A stretch of DNA of 64,000 nucleotides from Vescimonas sanitatis (GTDB lineage: Bacteria; Bacillota; Clostridia; Oscillospirales; Oscillospiraceae). A program made the translations under genes and the position numbers. Below are positions 25,053-33,931 of the stretch, piece after piece. Position 1 is the first letter of the stretch. Each line of letters opens with the position of its first letter. A model generated the notes under the pieces. That model saw only the letters and a program-made list of their open reading frames with translations. It did no database searches and was not told the origin of the DNA. The stretch is from the NCBI RefSeq assembly GCF_049060325.1, contig NZ_JBMGPW010000001.1, positions 186,001 through 250,000 of the forward strand. The letters are read 5' to 3'.

Positions 25053-27020
25053 ATGGACTATCGCAAGGAGATACAGGAGCTGCGCCGCACGCTGACGGAG
25101 AACGGATACCTCTACTACGTGCTGGATGCGCCCACCATGTCAGATTATGAATATGACCATCTGCTGCGGCGGCTGGAGGACTTGGAGGCAGCGCATCCGG
25201 AGGAGATCACGCCGGATTCTCCCACCCAGCGGGTGGGCGGACAGACGCTGACGGAGTTTCAGCAGGTGACCCACGCCGTGCCGCTGGAAAGCCTGCAGGA
25301 TGTGTTCGACGACGAGGAGGTCTGCCGCTTCCTGGAGAAGATACCCCTGGAGCACCCCGCCTACAGCGTGGAACCGAAGGTGGACGGCCTCTCCGTGGCT
25401 CTGGAATACCGTGACGGCGTGTTCGTCCGCGGTGCCACCCGGGGTGACGGACGGGTGGGGGAGGACGTGACCGAAAATCTGCGGACGATCCGGTCCATCC
25501 CCATGACTCTGCCGGAGAAGCTGCCCCGCCTCATCGTGCGGGGCGAGGTGTACATGGCCCGCAGTGTGTTTGAGGAGATCAACGCCCGGCGTGAGATCGA
25601 GGGCAAGCCACTGATGGCCAATCCCCGCAACGCCGCCGCCGGCTCCCTGCGGCAGCTGGACCCCAAGATCGCCGCCCAGCGGCGGCTGGACATCGCGGTC
25701 TTTAATTTGCAGCTGGCGGAGGGCCGGGAATTTTCCACCCACACAGAGACGATCGACTATCTGGCCAGTCAGCATTTCAAGGTGATTCCCCACAAGCGGC
25801 TGTCTGCGCCGTCGGATATCCTGGCGGAGATCGCGGCGCTGGGCGATGGCCGTGAGCAGTTTCCTTTCGATATCGACGGTGCGGTGGTGAAGCTGGACGA
25901 CCTGCATGACCGCGAGGTTATCGGCAGTACGGCAAAGTTCCCCAAATGGGCCATTGCATACAAATATCCGCCGGAGGTCAAGCCGTCGGTGGTGAAGGAT
26001 ATCGTGGTACAGGTGGGCCGCACCGGTGTGCTGACGCCCAAGGCGGAGCTGGAGCCGGTACGGCTGGCGGGCACGACGGTCGCCTTTGCCACGCTGCATA
26101 ACCAGGATTATATTACCCAGAAGGATATCCGGGTGGGGGATACGGTGTTGGTGCGGAAGGCCGGCGAGATCATCCCGGAGATCGTTGAGGTGGTGGCGGA
26201 CAAGCGTCCCGCCGGGACGAAGCCCTATACCCTGCCCGAGACGTGCCCCGTGTGCGGCGCACCGGTGGTGCGGGACGAGGACGGCGCGGCGCTGCGCTGC
26301 ACCGGCGCGGAGTGCCCCGCCCAGCTGCTGCAGTACCTGACCCACTTTGCCAGCAGGGGCGCTATGGACATTGACGGGCTGGGACCTGCGGTGATGCAGC
26401 AGCTGATCGACAGCGGACTTGTCCGGACCGCCGCGGACCTGTACAGCCTAACGCCGAAGCAGCTGGAGCCGCTGGAGCGCATGGGCAAAAAATCGGCGCA
26501 GAATGCGGTGGACGCTATCGCCAGAAGCCGGGACAACGACCTGTGGCGGCTCATCAACGCGCTGGGCATACGGCAGGTGGGGGAGAAGGCTGCCAAGACG
26601 CTGGCGCAGCGGTTCGGCACTATGGACGCACTGGCAGCGGCTCCGGAGGAGGAGCTGACTGCCGTGGACGACGTGGGCCCCATTACCGCGCGGTATCTCT
26701 GCCAGTGGATGAAAAGCCCCCAGTCCCGCGATCTGCTGGCGCGGCTGAAGGCCGTCGGCGTCAATATGACCTGTAAAGAGAAAACGGTTGACAGTCGTTT
26801 TGCCGGAATGACTTTTGTGCTGACAGGCACGCTGGAAAAGTTTACCCGAGACGCGGCGGCGGAGATGATCGAAAAGCGGGGCGGCAAGGCCGCCGGCTCC
26901 GTGTCAAAAAAGACCACCTATGTGGTGGCCGGAGAAAATGCCGGCAGCAAGCTGCAAAAAGCAGAGGCGCTGGGCATTCCCGTGCTGACGGAGGACGAAT
27001 TTTTAGCACTTCTGGACTGA
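25053..27020 (+). CDS. ligA: NAD-dependent DNA ligase
   Basis: Seals nicks during replication and repair using NAD. The 655-residue protein shows the Ia domain (YYVLDAPTMSDYEYD), adenylated lysine K109 in EPKVDGLS, the OB-fold, a four-Cys zinc site (CPVC ... CTGAECP), the HhH region and a C-terminal BRCT domain (about 580-655). I chose the ATG at 25053 since GAGGG precedes it; an in-frame ATG at 25035 overlaps yunB and lacks a ribosome site. Confidence 0.95.
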   Translation: MDYRKEIQELRRTLTENGYLYYVLDAPTMSDYEYDHLLRRLEDLEAAHPEEITPDSPTQRVGGQTLTEFQQVTHAVPLESLQDVFDDEEVCRFLEKIPLEHPAYSVEPKVDGLSVALEYRDGVFVRGATRGDGRVGEDVTENLRTIRSIPMTLPEKLPRLIVRGEVYMARSVFEEINARREIEGKPLMANPRNAAAGSLRQLDPKIAAQRRLDIAVFNLQLAEGREFSTHTETIDYLASQHFKVIPHKRLSAPSDILAEIAALGDGREQFPFDIDGAVVKLDDLHDREVIGSTAKFPKWAIAYKYPPEVKPSVVKDIVVQVGRTGVLTPKAELEPVRLAGTTVAFATLHNQDYITQKDIRVGDTVLVRKAGEIIPEIVEVVADKRPAGTKPYTLPETCPVCGAPVVRDEDGAALRCTGAECPAQLLQYLTHFASRGAMDIDGLGPAVMQQLIDSGLVRTAADLYSLTPKQLEPLERMGKKSAQNAVDAIARSRDNDLWRLINALGIRQVGEKAAKTLAQRFGTMDALAAAPEEELTAVDDVGPITARYLCQWMKSPQSRDLLARLKAVGVNMTCKEKTVDSRFAGMTFVLTGTLEKFTRDAAAEMIEKRGGKAAGSVSKKTTYVVAGENAGSKLQKAEALGIPVLTEDEFLALLD

Positions 27021-27033
27021 GGAGGCAATCAAT

Positions 27034-28299
27034 ATGGCAGTGAATACGGATAAGACATTGCAGCATCAGCTGATCTACAGCGTGTTCGTGCGAAACCACA
27101 CACCGGAGGGCACCTTCCGTGCGCTGGAACGTGATCTGGACCGATTGAGCGCCTTGGGTACGGATATTGTATGGCTGATGCCTATCCATCCTATTGGCGA
27201 GGTGGGCCGCAAGGGCACGCTGGGCAGTCCCTACGCCATCCGTGACTACCGGGGCGTGAACCCGGAGTACGGCACCGTGGAGGATTTCCGCCATCTGGTG
27301 GGCGCCATCCATGTCCGGGGCATGAAGTGCATCATCGACGTGGTGTACAACCACACGTCGCCGGACTCGGTGCTGGCCCAGACCCACCCGGAGTGGTTTT
27401 TCCGGGACGAGCAGGGTCGGCCCAGCCGCCATGTGGCGGATTGGTGGGATGTAGTAGACCTGGATTATACCCACAAGGAACTGTGGCGCTACCAGATCGA
27501 TACGCTGAAAATGTGGGCGGAGATCGTGGATGGCTTCCGCTGCGATGTGGCCAGCAGCGTGCCCCTGGACTTCTGGGCCCGGGCGCGGCAGGAGGTGGAA
27601 GTGGTCCGCCCCGGCTGCATCTGGCTGGCGGAGAGCGTACACGGCGCCCATGTGCTGGGTCTGCGGCGGCAGGGTGCCTATTGCGCCACGGATACGGAGC
27701 TGTACCGGGCCTTCGACATGACCTACGACTATGATATCTGGCCGTGGTTCGAAGGGTACCTGTCCGGGGAAAACAGCCTGCGGCAGTACATCGATATGCT
27801 GAACTACCAGGAGCTGACATATCCCGCGGGTTTTATCAAGATGCGCTGCGGTGAGAACCACGACACACCGCGTCTGGCCCACTGGGTGCAGGACGAACGG
27901 CGGCTGCGGCACTGGCTGGCATTTTTGTACTTCTGTCGGGGCAGTATGCTGCTCTACGGCGGCACGGAGTTTGCACCGCGCCGTCAGGTAGGGCTATTTG
28001 ATGCGGACGATAATTTCGGCGACAAGCGGTCTGACCTGTCGGACTTCCTGCGCCGGTGCAAGGCCATGAAGCAGACGCTGCCGCTGGAGGGTGCGGTGTG
28101 GTACGAGGTCAGCGGCGGCGCTGTTATCGGGCACTATAAGTCCCCGGCAGGGGAGCGCACCGGCGTATTTGATCTGTCCGGCTGCGGCGGCCGCGTATCG
28201 GTGGCGCTGGCCGACGGCATGTACAAAAATCAACTGGGCGGTGATTTGACCGTCACCGATGGGCAGGTCGATATCAGCGGCGAGCCGATGGTCATCTGA
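27034..28299 (+). CDS. GH13 alpha-amylase-family glycoside hydrolase
   Basis: A 421-residue cytoplasmic (no signal peptide) TIM-barrel enzyme of the alpha-amylase family. Conserved regions: VYNHTSPDS, then nucleophile D171 in GFRCDVAS, acid/base E200 in LAESVHG and D277 in ENHDTPR. It is shorter than secreted amylases and probably processes imported maltodextrins or a stored glucan. A short beta-domain closes the C-terminus. Exact specificity is not readable from the motifs. AGGAGG precedes the ATG, 13 bases after ligA. Confidence 0.85.
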   Translation: MAVNTDKTLQHQLIYSVFVRNHTPEGTFRALERDLDRLSALGTDIVWLMPIHPIGEVGRKGTLGSPYAIRDYRGVNPEYGTVEDFRHLVGAIHVRGMKCIIDVVYNHTSPDSVLAQTHPEWFFRDEQGRPSRHVADWWDVVDLDYTHKELWRYQIDTLKMWAEIVDGFRCDVASSVPLDFWARARQEVEVVRPGCIWLAESVHGAHVLGLRRQGAYCATDTELYRAFDMTYDYDIWPWFEGYLSGENSLRQYIDMLNYQELTYPAGFIKMRCGENHDTPRLAHWVQDERRLRHWLAFLYFCRGSMLLYGGTEFAPRRQVGLFDADDNFGDKRSDLSDFLRRCKAMKQTLPLEGAVWYEVSGGAVIGHYKSPAGERTGVFDLSGCGGRVSVALADGMYKNQLGGDLTVTDGQVDISGEPMVI

Positions 28300-28320
28300 G
28301 TTGTACTTTTCACCAAAACA

Positions 28321-28358
28321 GGGAGCGATTTTGTAGCAGTTGTTACAGAATCGCTCCC
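28321..28358. other. Strong inverted repeat between GH13 gene and nifJ
   Basis: A 15-bp stem with a single G-U pair (28321-28335 with 28344-28358) around an 8-base loop, 21 bases after the GH13 stop. Read rightward it lacks a T-tract; read leftward it is followed by TGTTTT. It may end GH13 transcription or stabilise its mRNA. Confidence 0.5.
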
Positions 28359-28364
28359 CCTGCA

Positions 28365-28393
28365 TTGATTATTGCGCGCGTGAATGGTATAAT
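28365..28393 (+). promoter_or_regulatory. Sigma-A promoter for nifJ
   Basis: TTGATT (28365-28370) and a perfect TATAAT (28388-28393), 17-base spacer, 69 bases before the start of the PFOR gene. Confidence 0.7.
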
Positions 28394-28462
28394 TAACACT
28401 GTTTTAATGCGCCCGCCCGAAAAGCGGGATACTTCTATGTTTATAGAGGAGGAAAGAAAAGA

Positions 28463-31400
28463 ATGAGCAAAATCATGAAGATCTGCGACGGCAACGAAGC
28501 GGCGGCGTATGTGGCATACGCCTTTTCCGAGGTCGCTGCCATCTATCCCATTACGCCGTCCAGCCCCATGGCGGAGCACGCCGATGCCTGGTCGGCCAAC
28601 GGCAGGAAAAACATCTTCGGCCAGCCGGTGCGTCTGGTTGAGATGCAGTCCGAAGCCGGTGCCTGCGGCGCCTGTCACGGTGCGTTGGAGGCCGGTGCTT
28701 TGGCCACCAGCTTCACCGCGTCCCAGGGCCTGATGCTGATGATCCCCACCATGCACCGCATCTCCGGCGAGCGCCTGCCCGGCGTGCTGCACGTGGCGTC
28801 CCGTACCGTGGGCACCCATGCGTTCTCCATCTTCGGCGACCACTCCGACGTGATGAACTGCCGGCAGACGGGCTTTGCCATGCTGTCCAGCGGCAGCGTC
28901 CAGCAGGCGGCAGATCTGGCTGCTGTGGCGCATCTGAGTGCCATCAAGGCGCGTATCCCGTTCCTGCACTTCTTCGACGGCTTCCGTACCAGCCACGAGA
29001 TCCAGAAGATCGACGTGCTGACCTACGACGAGTACGCCAAGCTGGTGGACTACAACGCGCTGGCCGCCTTCCGCGCCAACGCCCTGAACCCGGAGGATCC
29101 CCGGATGCGTTCTCTGGTGGATAACCCCGATATCTACTTCCAGCTGCGCGAGTCCAACAACACGGCCTATGCCGAGCTGCCGGAAATCGTAGAAGACTAT
29201 ATGGCCCAGATCAGCAAGCTCACCGGCCGCGAGTACCACCTCTTCAACTACTACGGCGCACCGGACGCCGAGCGTGTTATCGTGGCTATGGGCTCTGTGG
29301 GCGGCTGCGCCCAGGAGGTCGTCAATTACCTGAACGCCAAGGGCGAGAAGGTGGGCTTCCTGCAGGTACACCTGTTCCGTCCCTTCTCCCGCAAGCATCT
29401 GATGGCCGCTATGCCCAAGACGGTGAAGAAAATCGCCGTTCTGGACCGCGTCAAGGAGATCGGCTCCATCGGCGAGCCGCTGTACGAGGACATCTGCGCC
29501 GCCTACATCAACGAGAGCGACCGCCCCGCCATCTACGCCGGACGCTACGGCCTGTCCAGCAAGGACACCACCCCCGCCCAGATCAAGGCCGTGTTCGACA
29601 ATCTGCTGTTGGGCGAGCCGAAGAACCACTTTACCATCGGCATCGTGGACGACGTGACTCATCTGTCCCTGCCTGTGGGCGCGCCGCTGCTGACCGAACC
29701 GGAGGGCACCATCTCCTGCAAGTTCTGGGGTCTGGGCTCCGACGGTACCGTGGGCGCCAACAAGAACTCCATCAAGATCATCGGTGAGACGACAGATATG
29801 TACTGTCAGGCGTACTTTGAGTATGACACCAAGAAGTCCTTTGGTATCACCAAGAGCCACCTGCGCTTCGGCAAGCACCCCATCAGCTCTACCTATTATG
29901 TGAGCAGCGCGGACTTCATCGCCTGCCACAACCAGACGTACCTGACCAAGTACGACATTATCCATGAGCTGAAGCCCCACGGCAGCTTCCTGCTGAACTG
30001 CGAGTGGACGGAGAACGAGCTGGAGCAGCATGTTCCCGGCGAGATCCTCAAGTACATCGCCGACAACGACATCAAGTTCTACATCATCGACGCCAACAAG
30101 GAGTCTCAGGCGCTGGGTCTGGGCAACCGCTCCAACATGGTGCTGCAGGCCGCCTTCTTCAAGCTGGCCAACGTTATCCCCGTGGAGGACGCCGTGGCCC
30201 ACATGAAGGACGCCGTCAAAAAGACCTACGGACTCAAGGGCGAGAAGGTCGTCAACATGAACATCGCCGCCGTGGATGCCGGTATCAACGCCCTGGTGGA
30301 GGTCAAGGTGAAGCCCGAATGGACGAACCTCACCGGCAAGGCGTTGAAGCCCGCCGACGAGAGCCTGCCCTACGTCATCAAGAACATTCTGGTGCCCATC
30401 AACGCCCAGAAGGGCGATGACCTGCCCGTTTCCGCCTTCAAGGGCATGGAGGACGGCACCATGCCGCTGGGCACTTCCAAGTATGAAAAGCGCGGCATCG
30501 CCACCCATCTGCCTGTGTGGGACGCTGCCGAGTGCCTCCAGTGCAATATGTGCTCCTTCGTCTGCCCCCACGCCGTCATCCGACCCTTCCTGCTGGACGA
30601 GGGCGAGGTAAAGGCCGCACCGGTGGATATGACGCTGGTGGATGCCAAGGGCCCCGGCCTGGCCGGCCTGAAGTACACCATGGGCGTCTCCACGCTGGAC
30701 TGCACCAGCTGCGGCAGCTGCGTAGCCTCCTGCCCCAAGTCCGGCAAGGCACTGAAGATGGTCCCCACCCACGAGGTGTCTCTGGACCAGACCGACTGGA
30801 ACTTCCTGACCACCGTGAAGGAAAAGACCTCCCGCGTGGACAAATTTACCCTGAAGGGTAGCCAGTTCAAGCAGCCCCTGGTGGAGTTCAACGGGGCCTG
30901 TGCCGGCTGCGGTGAGACGCCCTACATCAAGCTGCTGACCCAGATGTTCGGCGACAAGATGTATCTGGCCAACGCCACCGGCTGTACCCAGGCCTGGGGC
31001 GCGGCTATGCCCTGCGTACCGTACTGCAAGAACGCCGAGGGCAAGGGCGTGGCGTGGTCCAACTCCCTGTTCGAGAACAACGCCGAGTTCTCCTACGGTA
31101 TGTGCCTGGCCGTCAAGCAGCTGCGTGATTGCGTCACCGGCTACGTTAAGGAGCTGGATGCCCTGACCAAGGACGAGGCCGTCAAGGCCGCCATCGCCAA
31201 GTATATGGAGACGTATGATGACCTGGACGCCTCCACCCCCGCCACTGCTGAGCTGGTGGCACTGCTGGAGAAGGGCAAGTTCTCCGCCGACGAGCAGAAG
31301 CTGGTGGATGAGATCCTAAAGCGCAAGAAAGATCTCTCCAAGAAGACCATGTGGATGTACGGCGGCGACGGCTGGGCCTACGATATCGGCTACGGCGGTC

Positions 31401-31975
31401 TGGATCACGTGTTCGCCATGGGCGAGGACGTGAATGTCCTGCTGGTGGATACCGAGGTCTACTCCAACACCGGCGGCCAGTCCTCCAAGGCCACGCCTGT
31501 GGGTGCTGTTGCCCAATTCCAGGCCAGCGGCAAGAAGACCAAGAAGAAAGACCTTGGCATGCTGATGATGACCTACGACAACGTCTATGTGGCCCAGTGC
31601 TCCATGGGCGCCAATCCCAATCAGCTGATCAAGGCCATCAAGGAGGCCGAGGCCCACAAGGGTCCGTCCATCGTCATCTGTTACGCGCCCTGCATCAACC
31701 ACGGCATCAAGAAGGGCATGAACAACGTCCAGCAGGAGATGAAGGACGCCGTCAACTCCGGTTATTGGAACCTGTACCGGTACAGCCCGGAGACCAAGAC
31801 CTTTACCCTGGACAGCAAGGAGCCCACCATGCCCCTGTACGACTTCATGAAGGGCGAGGTTCGTTACGCCTCTCTGGAGCTGAGCTTCCCGGAGAACGCC
31901 AAGGTGCTGTTCGCCGAGGCGGAGGAAGCCGCCAAGGAGAAGTACGAATCCTATAAGCGCCGCGCGGAGAAGTAA
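28463..31975 (+). CDS. nifJ: Pyruvate:ferredoxin (flavodoxin) oxidoreductase
   Basis: Converts pyruvate and CoA to acetyl-CoA, CO2 and reduced ferredoxin, the central step of anaerobic pyruvate metabolism. This 1170-residue single-chain form carries the N-terminal pyruvate domain (YPITPSSPMAEH), gamma domain, two 4Fe-4S ferredoxin clusters (CLQCNMCSFVCP near 691 and CTSCGSCVASCP near 749), a third cluster ligand region CAGCGE (about 812) and the TPP-binding GDGWAYDIGYGG. GAGGAGG precedes the ATG. It is monocistronic between its own promoter and terminator and is codon-biased as a highly expressed gene. Confidence 0.97.
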   Translation: MSKIMKICDGNEAAAYVAYAFSEVAAIYPITPSSPMAEHADAWSANGRKNIFGQPVRLVEMQSEAGACGACHGALEAGALATSFTASQGLMLMIPTMHRISGERLPGVLHVASRTVGTHAFSIFGDHSDVMNCRQTGFAMLSSGSVQQAADLAAVAHLSAIKARIPFLHFFDGFRTSHEIQKIDVLTYDEYAKLVDYNALAAFRANALNPEDPRMRSLVDNPDIYFQLRESNNTAYAELPEIVEDYMAQISKLTGREYHLFNYYGAPDAERVIVAMGSVGGCAQEVVNYLNAKGEKVGFLQVHLFRPFSRKHLMAAMPKTVKKIAVLDRVKEIGSIGEPLYEDICAAYINESDRPAIYAGRYGLSSKDTTPAQIKAVFDNLLLGEPKNHFTIGIVDDVTHLSLPVGAPLLTEPEGTISCKFWGLGSDGTVGANKNSIKIIGETTDMYCQAYFEYDTKKSFGITKSHLRFGKHPISSTYYVSSADFIACHNQTYLTKYDIIHELKPHGSFLLNCEWTENELEQHVPGEILKYIADNDIKFYIIDANKESQALGLGNRSNMVLQAAFFKLANVIPVEDAVAHMKDAVKKTYGLKGEKVVNMNIAAVDAGINALVEVKVKPEWTNLTGKALKPADESLPYVIKNILVPINAQKGDDLPVSAFKGMEDGTMPLGTSKYEKRGIATHLPVWDAAECLQCNMCSFVCPHAVIRPFLLDEGEVKAAPVDMTLVDAKGPGLAGLKYTMGVSTLDCTSCGSCVASCPKSGKALKMVPTHEVSLDQTDWNFLTTVKEKTSRVDKFTLKGSQFKQPLVEFNGACAGCGETPYIKLLTQMFGDKMYLANATGCTQAWGAAMPCVPYCKNAEGKGVAWSNSLFENNAEFSYGMCLAVKQLRDCVTGYVKELDALTKDEAVKAAIAKYMETYDDLDASTPATAELVALLEKGKFSADEQKLVDEILKRKKDLSKKTMWMYGGDGWAYDIGYGGLDHVFAMGEDVNVLLVDTEVYSNTGGQSSKATPVGAVAQFQASGKKTKKKDLGMLMMTYDNVYVAQCSMGANPNQLIKAIKEAEAHKGPSIVICYAPCINHGIKKGMNNVQQEMKDAVNSGYWNLYRYSPETKTFTLDSKEPTMPLYDFMKGEVRYASLELSFPENAKVLFAEAEEAAKEKYESYKRRAEK

Positions 31976-31987
31976 GCCTTCGCAGCA

Positions 31988-32019
31988 AACGCCCCGGCCA
32001 TTAGGTCGGGGCGTTTTTT
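31988..32019 (+). terminator. Terminator of nifJ
   Basis: A 10-bp GC-rich stem (31988-31997 with 32007-32016) followed by T residues, 12 bases after the stop. Confidence 0.85.
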
Positions 32020-32131
32020 CCTGTATCTGCGGCTTCCGGATGCGGAAAAGGGAGGGGGTAGCCGTGCACCGGGCAGACGGGGGATCCAGGGAGGAAATAA
32101 CTTATTCCGATAAGAAAAAATTGTTAAACTG

Positions 32132-32160
32132 TTGACAGACAGATGGGCAAGTGATAAAAT
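32132..32160 (+). promoter_or_regulatory. Sigma-A promoter for the CoA-transferase gene
   Basis: A perfect TTGACA (32132-32137) and TAAAAT (32155-32160) with 17-base spacing, 49 bases before the ATG. Confidence 0.8.
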
Positions 32161-32209
32161 TAACAAAGTAAAAAATGCAGCAGCACAGGATGCGGAAAGG
32201 GAGAACACT

Positions 32210-33559
32210 ATGGCGAGACCGTTTGACTACACAGCGGAATACAAGCGTAAGCTATGCACCGCCGATGAAGCGGCACGGGTGGTAAAAAGCGGCGACTGGA
32301 TCGACATCTCCATGGGCACGGGTTTTCCGTCTCTGATGGACGCCGCCATTGCCAAGAGAAAGGATGAGCTCCGCGAGGTCAAGATCCGCGGCTATCTGAT
32401 CTTCGACCCGATCCAGATGGTGGAGTGCGACCCCGAGCGCAGGCACTTTGTCTACAACAGCTGGCATATGTCCGGCTATGAGCGCAAGCTCTGCGACCGT
32501 GGACTGTGTAATTTTAATCCCATGGTGTTCCGCAACCTCAGCTGGTATTACAGCCAGTTCCTCACCGTCAACGTGGCCATGATGGCTGTGACCCCCATGA
32601 ACGAGCACGGCTACTTCAACTTTGCCGGTGCCACGGCCTCCGCTCGTTCTACGCTGGACAAGGCAGACGTAGTCATTCTGGAGATCAACGAGAATCTGCC
32701 CTGGGTCTACGGCGGTCTGGACGAGTGCATCCATATCAGCGATGTGGACATGATCGTAGAGGGGCCCCATGGCCCGCTGCCCAGCGTCAAGTCTCCCGCC
32801 GCCAATGAGGCGGAGATGAAGATCGCCGAATACGTGGTGCAGAACATGGTGGACGGCTCCACCTTACAACTGGGCATCGGTTCTCTGCCCAACGCGGTGG
32901 GCCAGATGATCGCCAAGAGTGATCTGCGGGACCTGGGCATCCATACCGAGATGCTGTGCGACAGCTATCTGGATATGTACAAGGCTGGCAAGATCACCAA
33001 CAACCAGAAGAAGCTGGATCGCTACAAGAGCATCTTCGGCCTGGCCATCGGCTCGCCGGATCTGTATGATTGGATACGGGAAAACCCCGGCGTGGTCACC
33101 TATCCCATCAGCTACTGCAACGACCCGGCCAACGTGGGCAAGCAGGATAATTTTGTTTCCATCAACAACTGTATCTCCGTCGATCTGTACGGACAGATCT
33201 GCGCCGAAAGCTCCGGCACCCGCCAGATCAGTGGCACCGGCGGTCAGCTGGACTTCCTTGAGGGTGCGGCGTTGTCTCACGGCGGCAAGGCCTTTATCTG
33301 TCTGACGTCCTCGTTTACGGATAAGCAGGGAAATGTGAAGTCCCGCATCAACCCGCTGCTGACCCCCGGCGACATCGTCACCGACCCCCGCAGCCAGGCG
33401 TACTACATCGTCACCGAGTACGGCGGCGTGAACCTGGTGGGCTGTTCTACCTGGGAACGGGCGGAGAAGCTGATCTCCATTGCCCACCCCATGTTCCGCG
33501 ATGACCTGATCGCCAACGCGGAGAAGCAGGGCATCTGGATCAAGTCCAACAAGCGCTGA
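32210..33559 (+). CDS. Acetyl-CoA hydrolase/transferase family; likely butyryl-CoA:acetate CoA-transferase
   Basis: The 449-residue enzyme moves CoA between acyl-CoA and a carboxylate. The catalytic glutamate is E247 in HTEM; CoA-site blocks LQLGIGSLPNAVG and SGTGGQLDF are present. Many stretches (NSWHMSG, HGYFNF, VTEYGGVNL, STWERAE, AHPMFRDDLI) resemble Roseburia-type butyryl-CoA:acetate CoA-transferase as recalled, so butyrate formation is the best guess. 4-hydroxybutyrate or succinate CoA-transferase are alternatives. The ATG at 32210 has AAAGGGAG upstream. Placement after nifJ fits a fermentation role. Confidence 0.8.
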   Translation: MARPFDYTAEYKRKLCTADEAARVVKSGDWIDISMGTGFPSLMDAAIAKRKDELREVKIRGYLIFDPIQMVECDPERRHFVYNSWHMSGYERKLCDRGLCNFNPMVFRNLSWYYSQFLTVNVAMMAVTPMNEHGYFNFAGATASARSTLDKADVVILEINENLPWVYGGLDECIHISDVDMIVEGPHGPLPSVKSPAANEAEMKIAEYVVQNMVDGSTLQLGIGSLPNAVGQMIAKSDLRDLGIHTEMLCDSYLDMYKAGKITNNQKKLDRYKSIFGLAIGSPDLYDWIRENPGVVTYPISYCNDPANVGKQDNFVSINNCISVDLYGQICAESSGTRQISGTGGQLDFLEGAALSHGGKAFICLTSSFTDKQGNVKSRINPLLTPGDIVTDPRSQAYYIVTEYGGVNLVGCSTWERAEKLISIAHPMFRDDLIANAEKQGIWIKSNKR

Positions 33560-33570
33560 AAGGTACATAG

Positions 33571-33605
33571 CAAGAGGGAGATGGCCCTACGCCGTCTCCC
33601 TCTTG
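33571..33605 (+). terminator. Terminator after the CoA-transferase gene
   Basis: A 15-bp stem (33571-33585 with 33591-33605, one G-U pair) with a 5-base loop. Its 3' arm contains the start of the TTGACA of the next promoter. Confidence 0.75.
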
Positions 33606-33631
33606 ACATTTTCCTGCGGATATAGTATACT
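33603..33631 (+). promoter_or_regulatory. Sigma-A promoter for the valS T-box transcript
   Basis: TTGACA (33603-33608) and TATACT (33626-33631), 17-base spacer. The -35 box is shared with the terminator hairpin of the preceding gene. Confidence 0.8.
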
Positions 33632-33637
33632 TCCTGC

Positions 33638-33899
33638 ATATGAAATCGGCGATGACGGGAAGCAGTAGGCGGTCAGCGGATGCCAAGAGAGGGCGCGGCA
33701 GGTGTAAGCGCCCGTGATGCCCCGCCCAAGTCGTCCCTGAGCTTCGCGCTGAACTGACAGTAGGCTGCGGCGGTTTGCCCTCCGTTACCGGGGCGGGGTG
33801 TTGCTGCACCCATGAGCGCGGGAGCGATCCCGAATACAGGTGGTACCACGGACGTTATGTTCGCCCTGTTTTGCACTGGCAAAACGGAGCGGACTTTTT
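33638..33899 (+). promoter_or_regulatory. T-box riboswitch leader (tRNA-Val responsive)
   Basis: The leader before valS has the T-box sequence ACAGGTGGTACCACGG at 33836-33851. Stem I shows an AGTA element (33664-33667), a GAGAG bulge and a GGTGTAA terminal-loop motif. GGGA (33657-33660) pairs with TCCC (33734-33737) and GGCGG (33668-33672) with CCGCC (33722-33726), leaving CAAGTCG as the specifier side, so the specifier is GUC (Val) at 33730-33732. Uncharged tRNA-Val should stabilise the antiterminator and let valS be transcribed. Confidence 0.9.
33859..33899 (+). terminator. Regulated terminator of the valS T-box
   Basis: A stem of GTTCGC (33859) with GCGGAC plus GTTTTGC with GCAAAAC, one C-A mismatch, followed by five T. 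It sits just after the T-box motif, as expected for the terminator alternative. Confidence 0.85.
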
Positions 33900-33931
33900 G
33901 TTTTGCCAAATACCGAAAAAGGAGTACAGAT

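Noticed and set aside
28343..30772. 809-codon open frame on the minus strand across nifJ
   Set aside because: It mirrors the strongly codon-biased nifJ reading frame; composition is His/Gly/Val-rich and matches no family. Shadow frames like this are common in GC-rich DNA.
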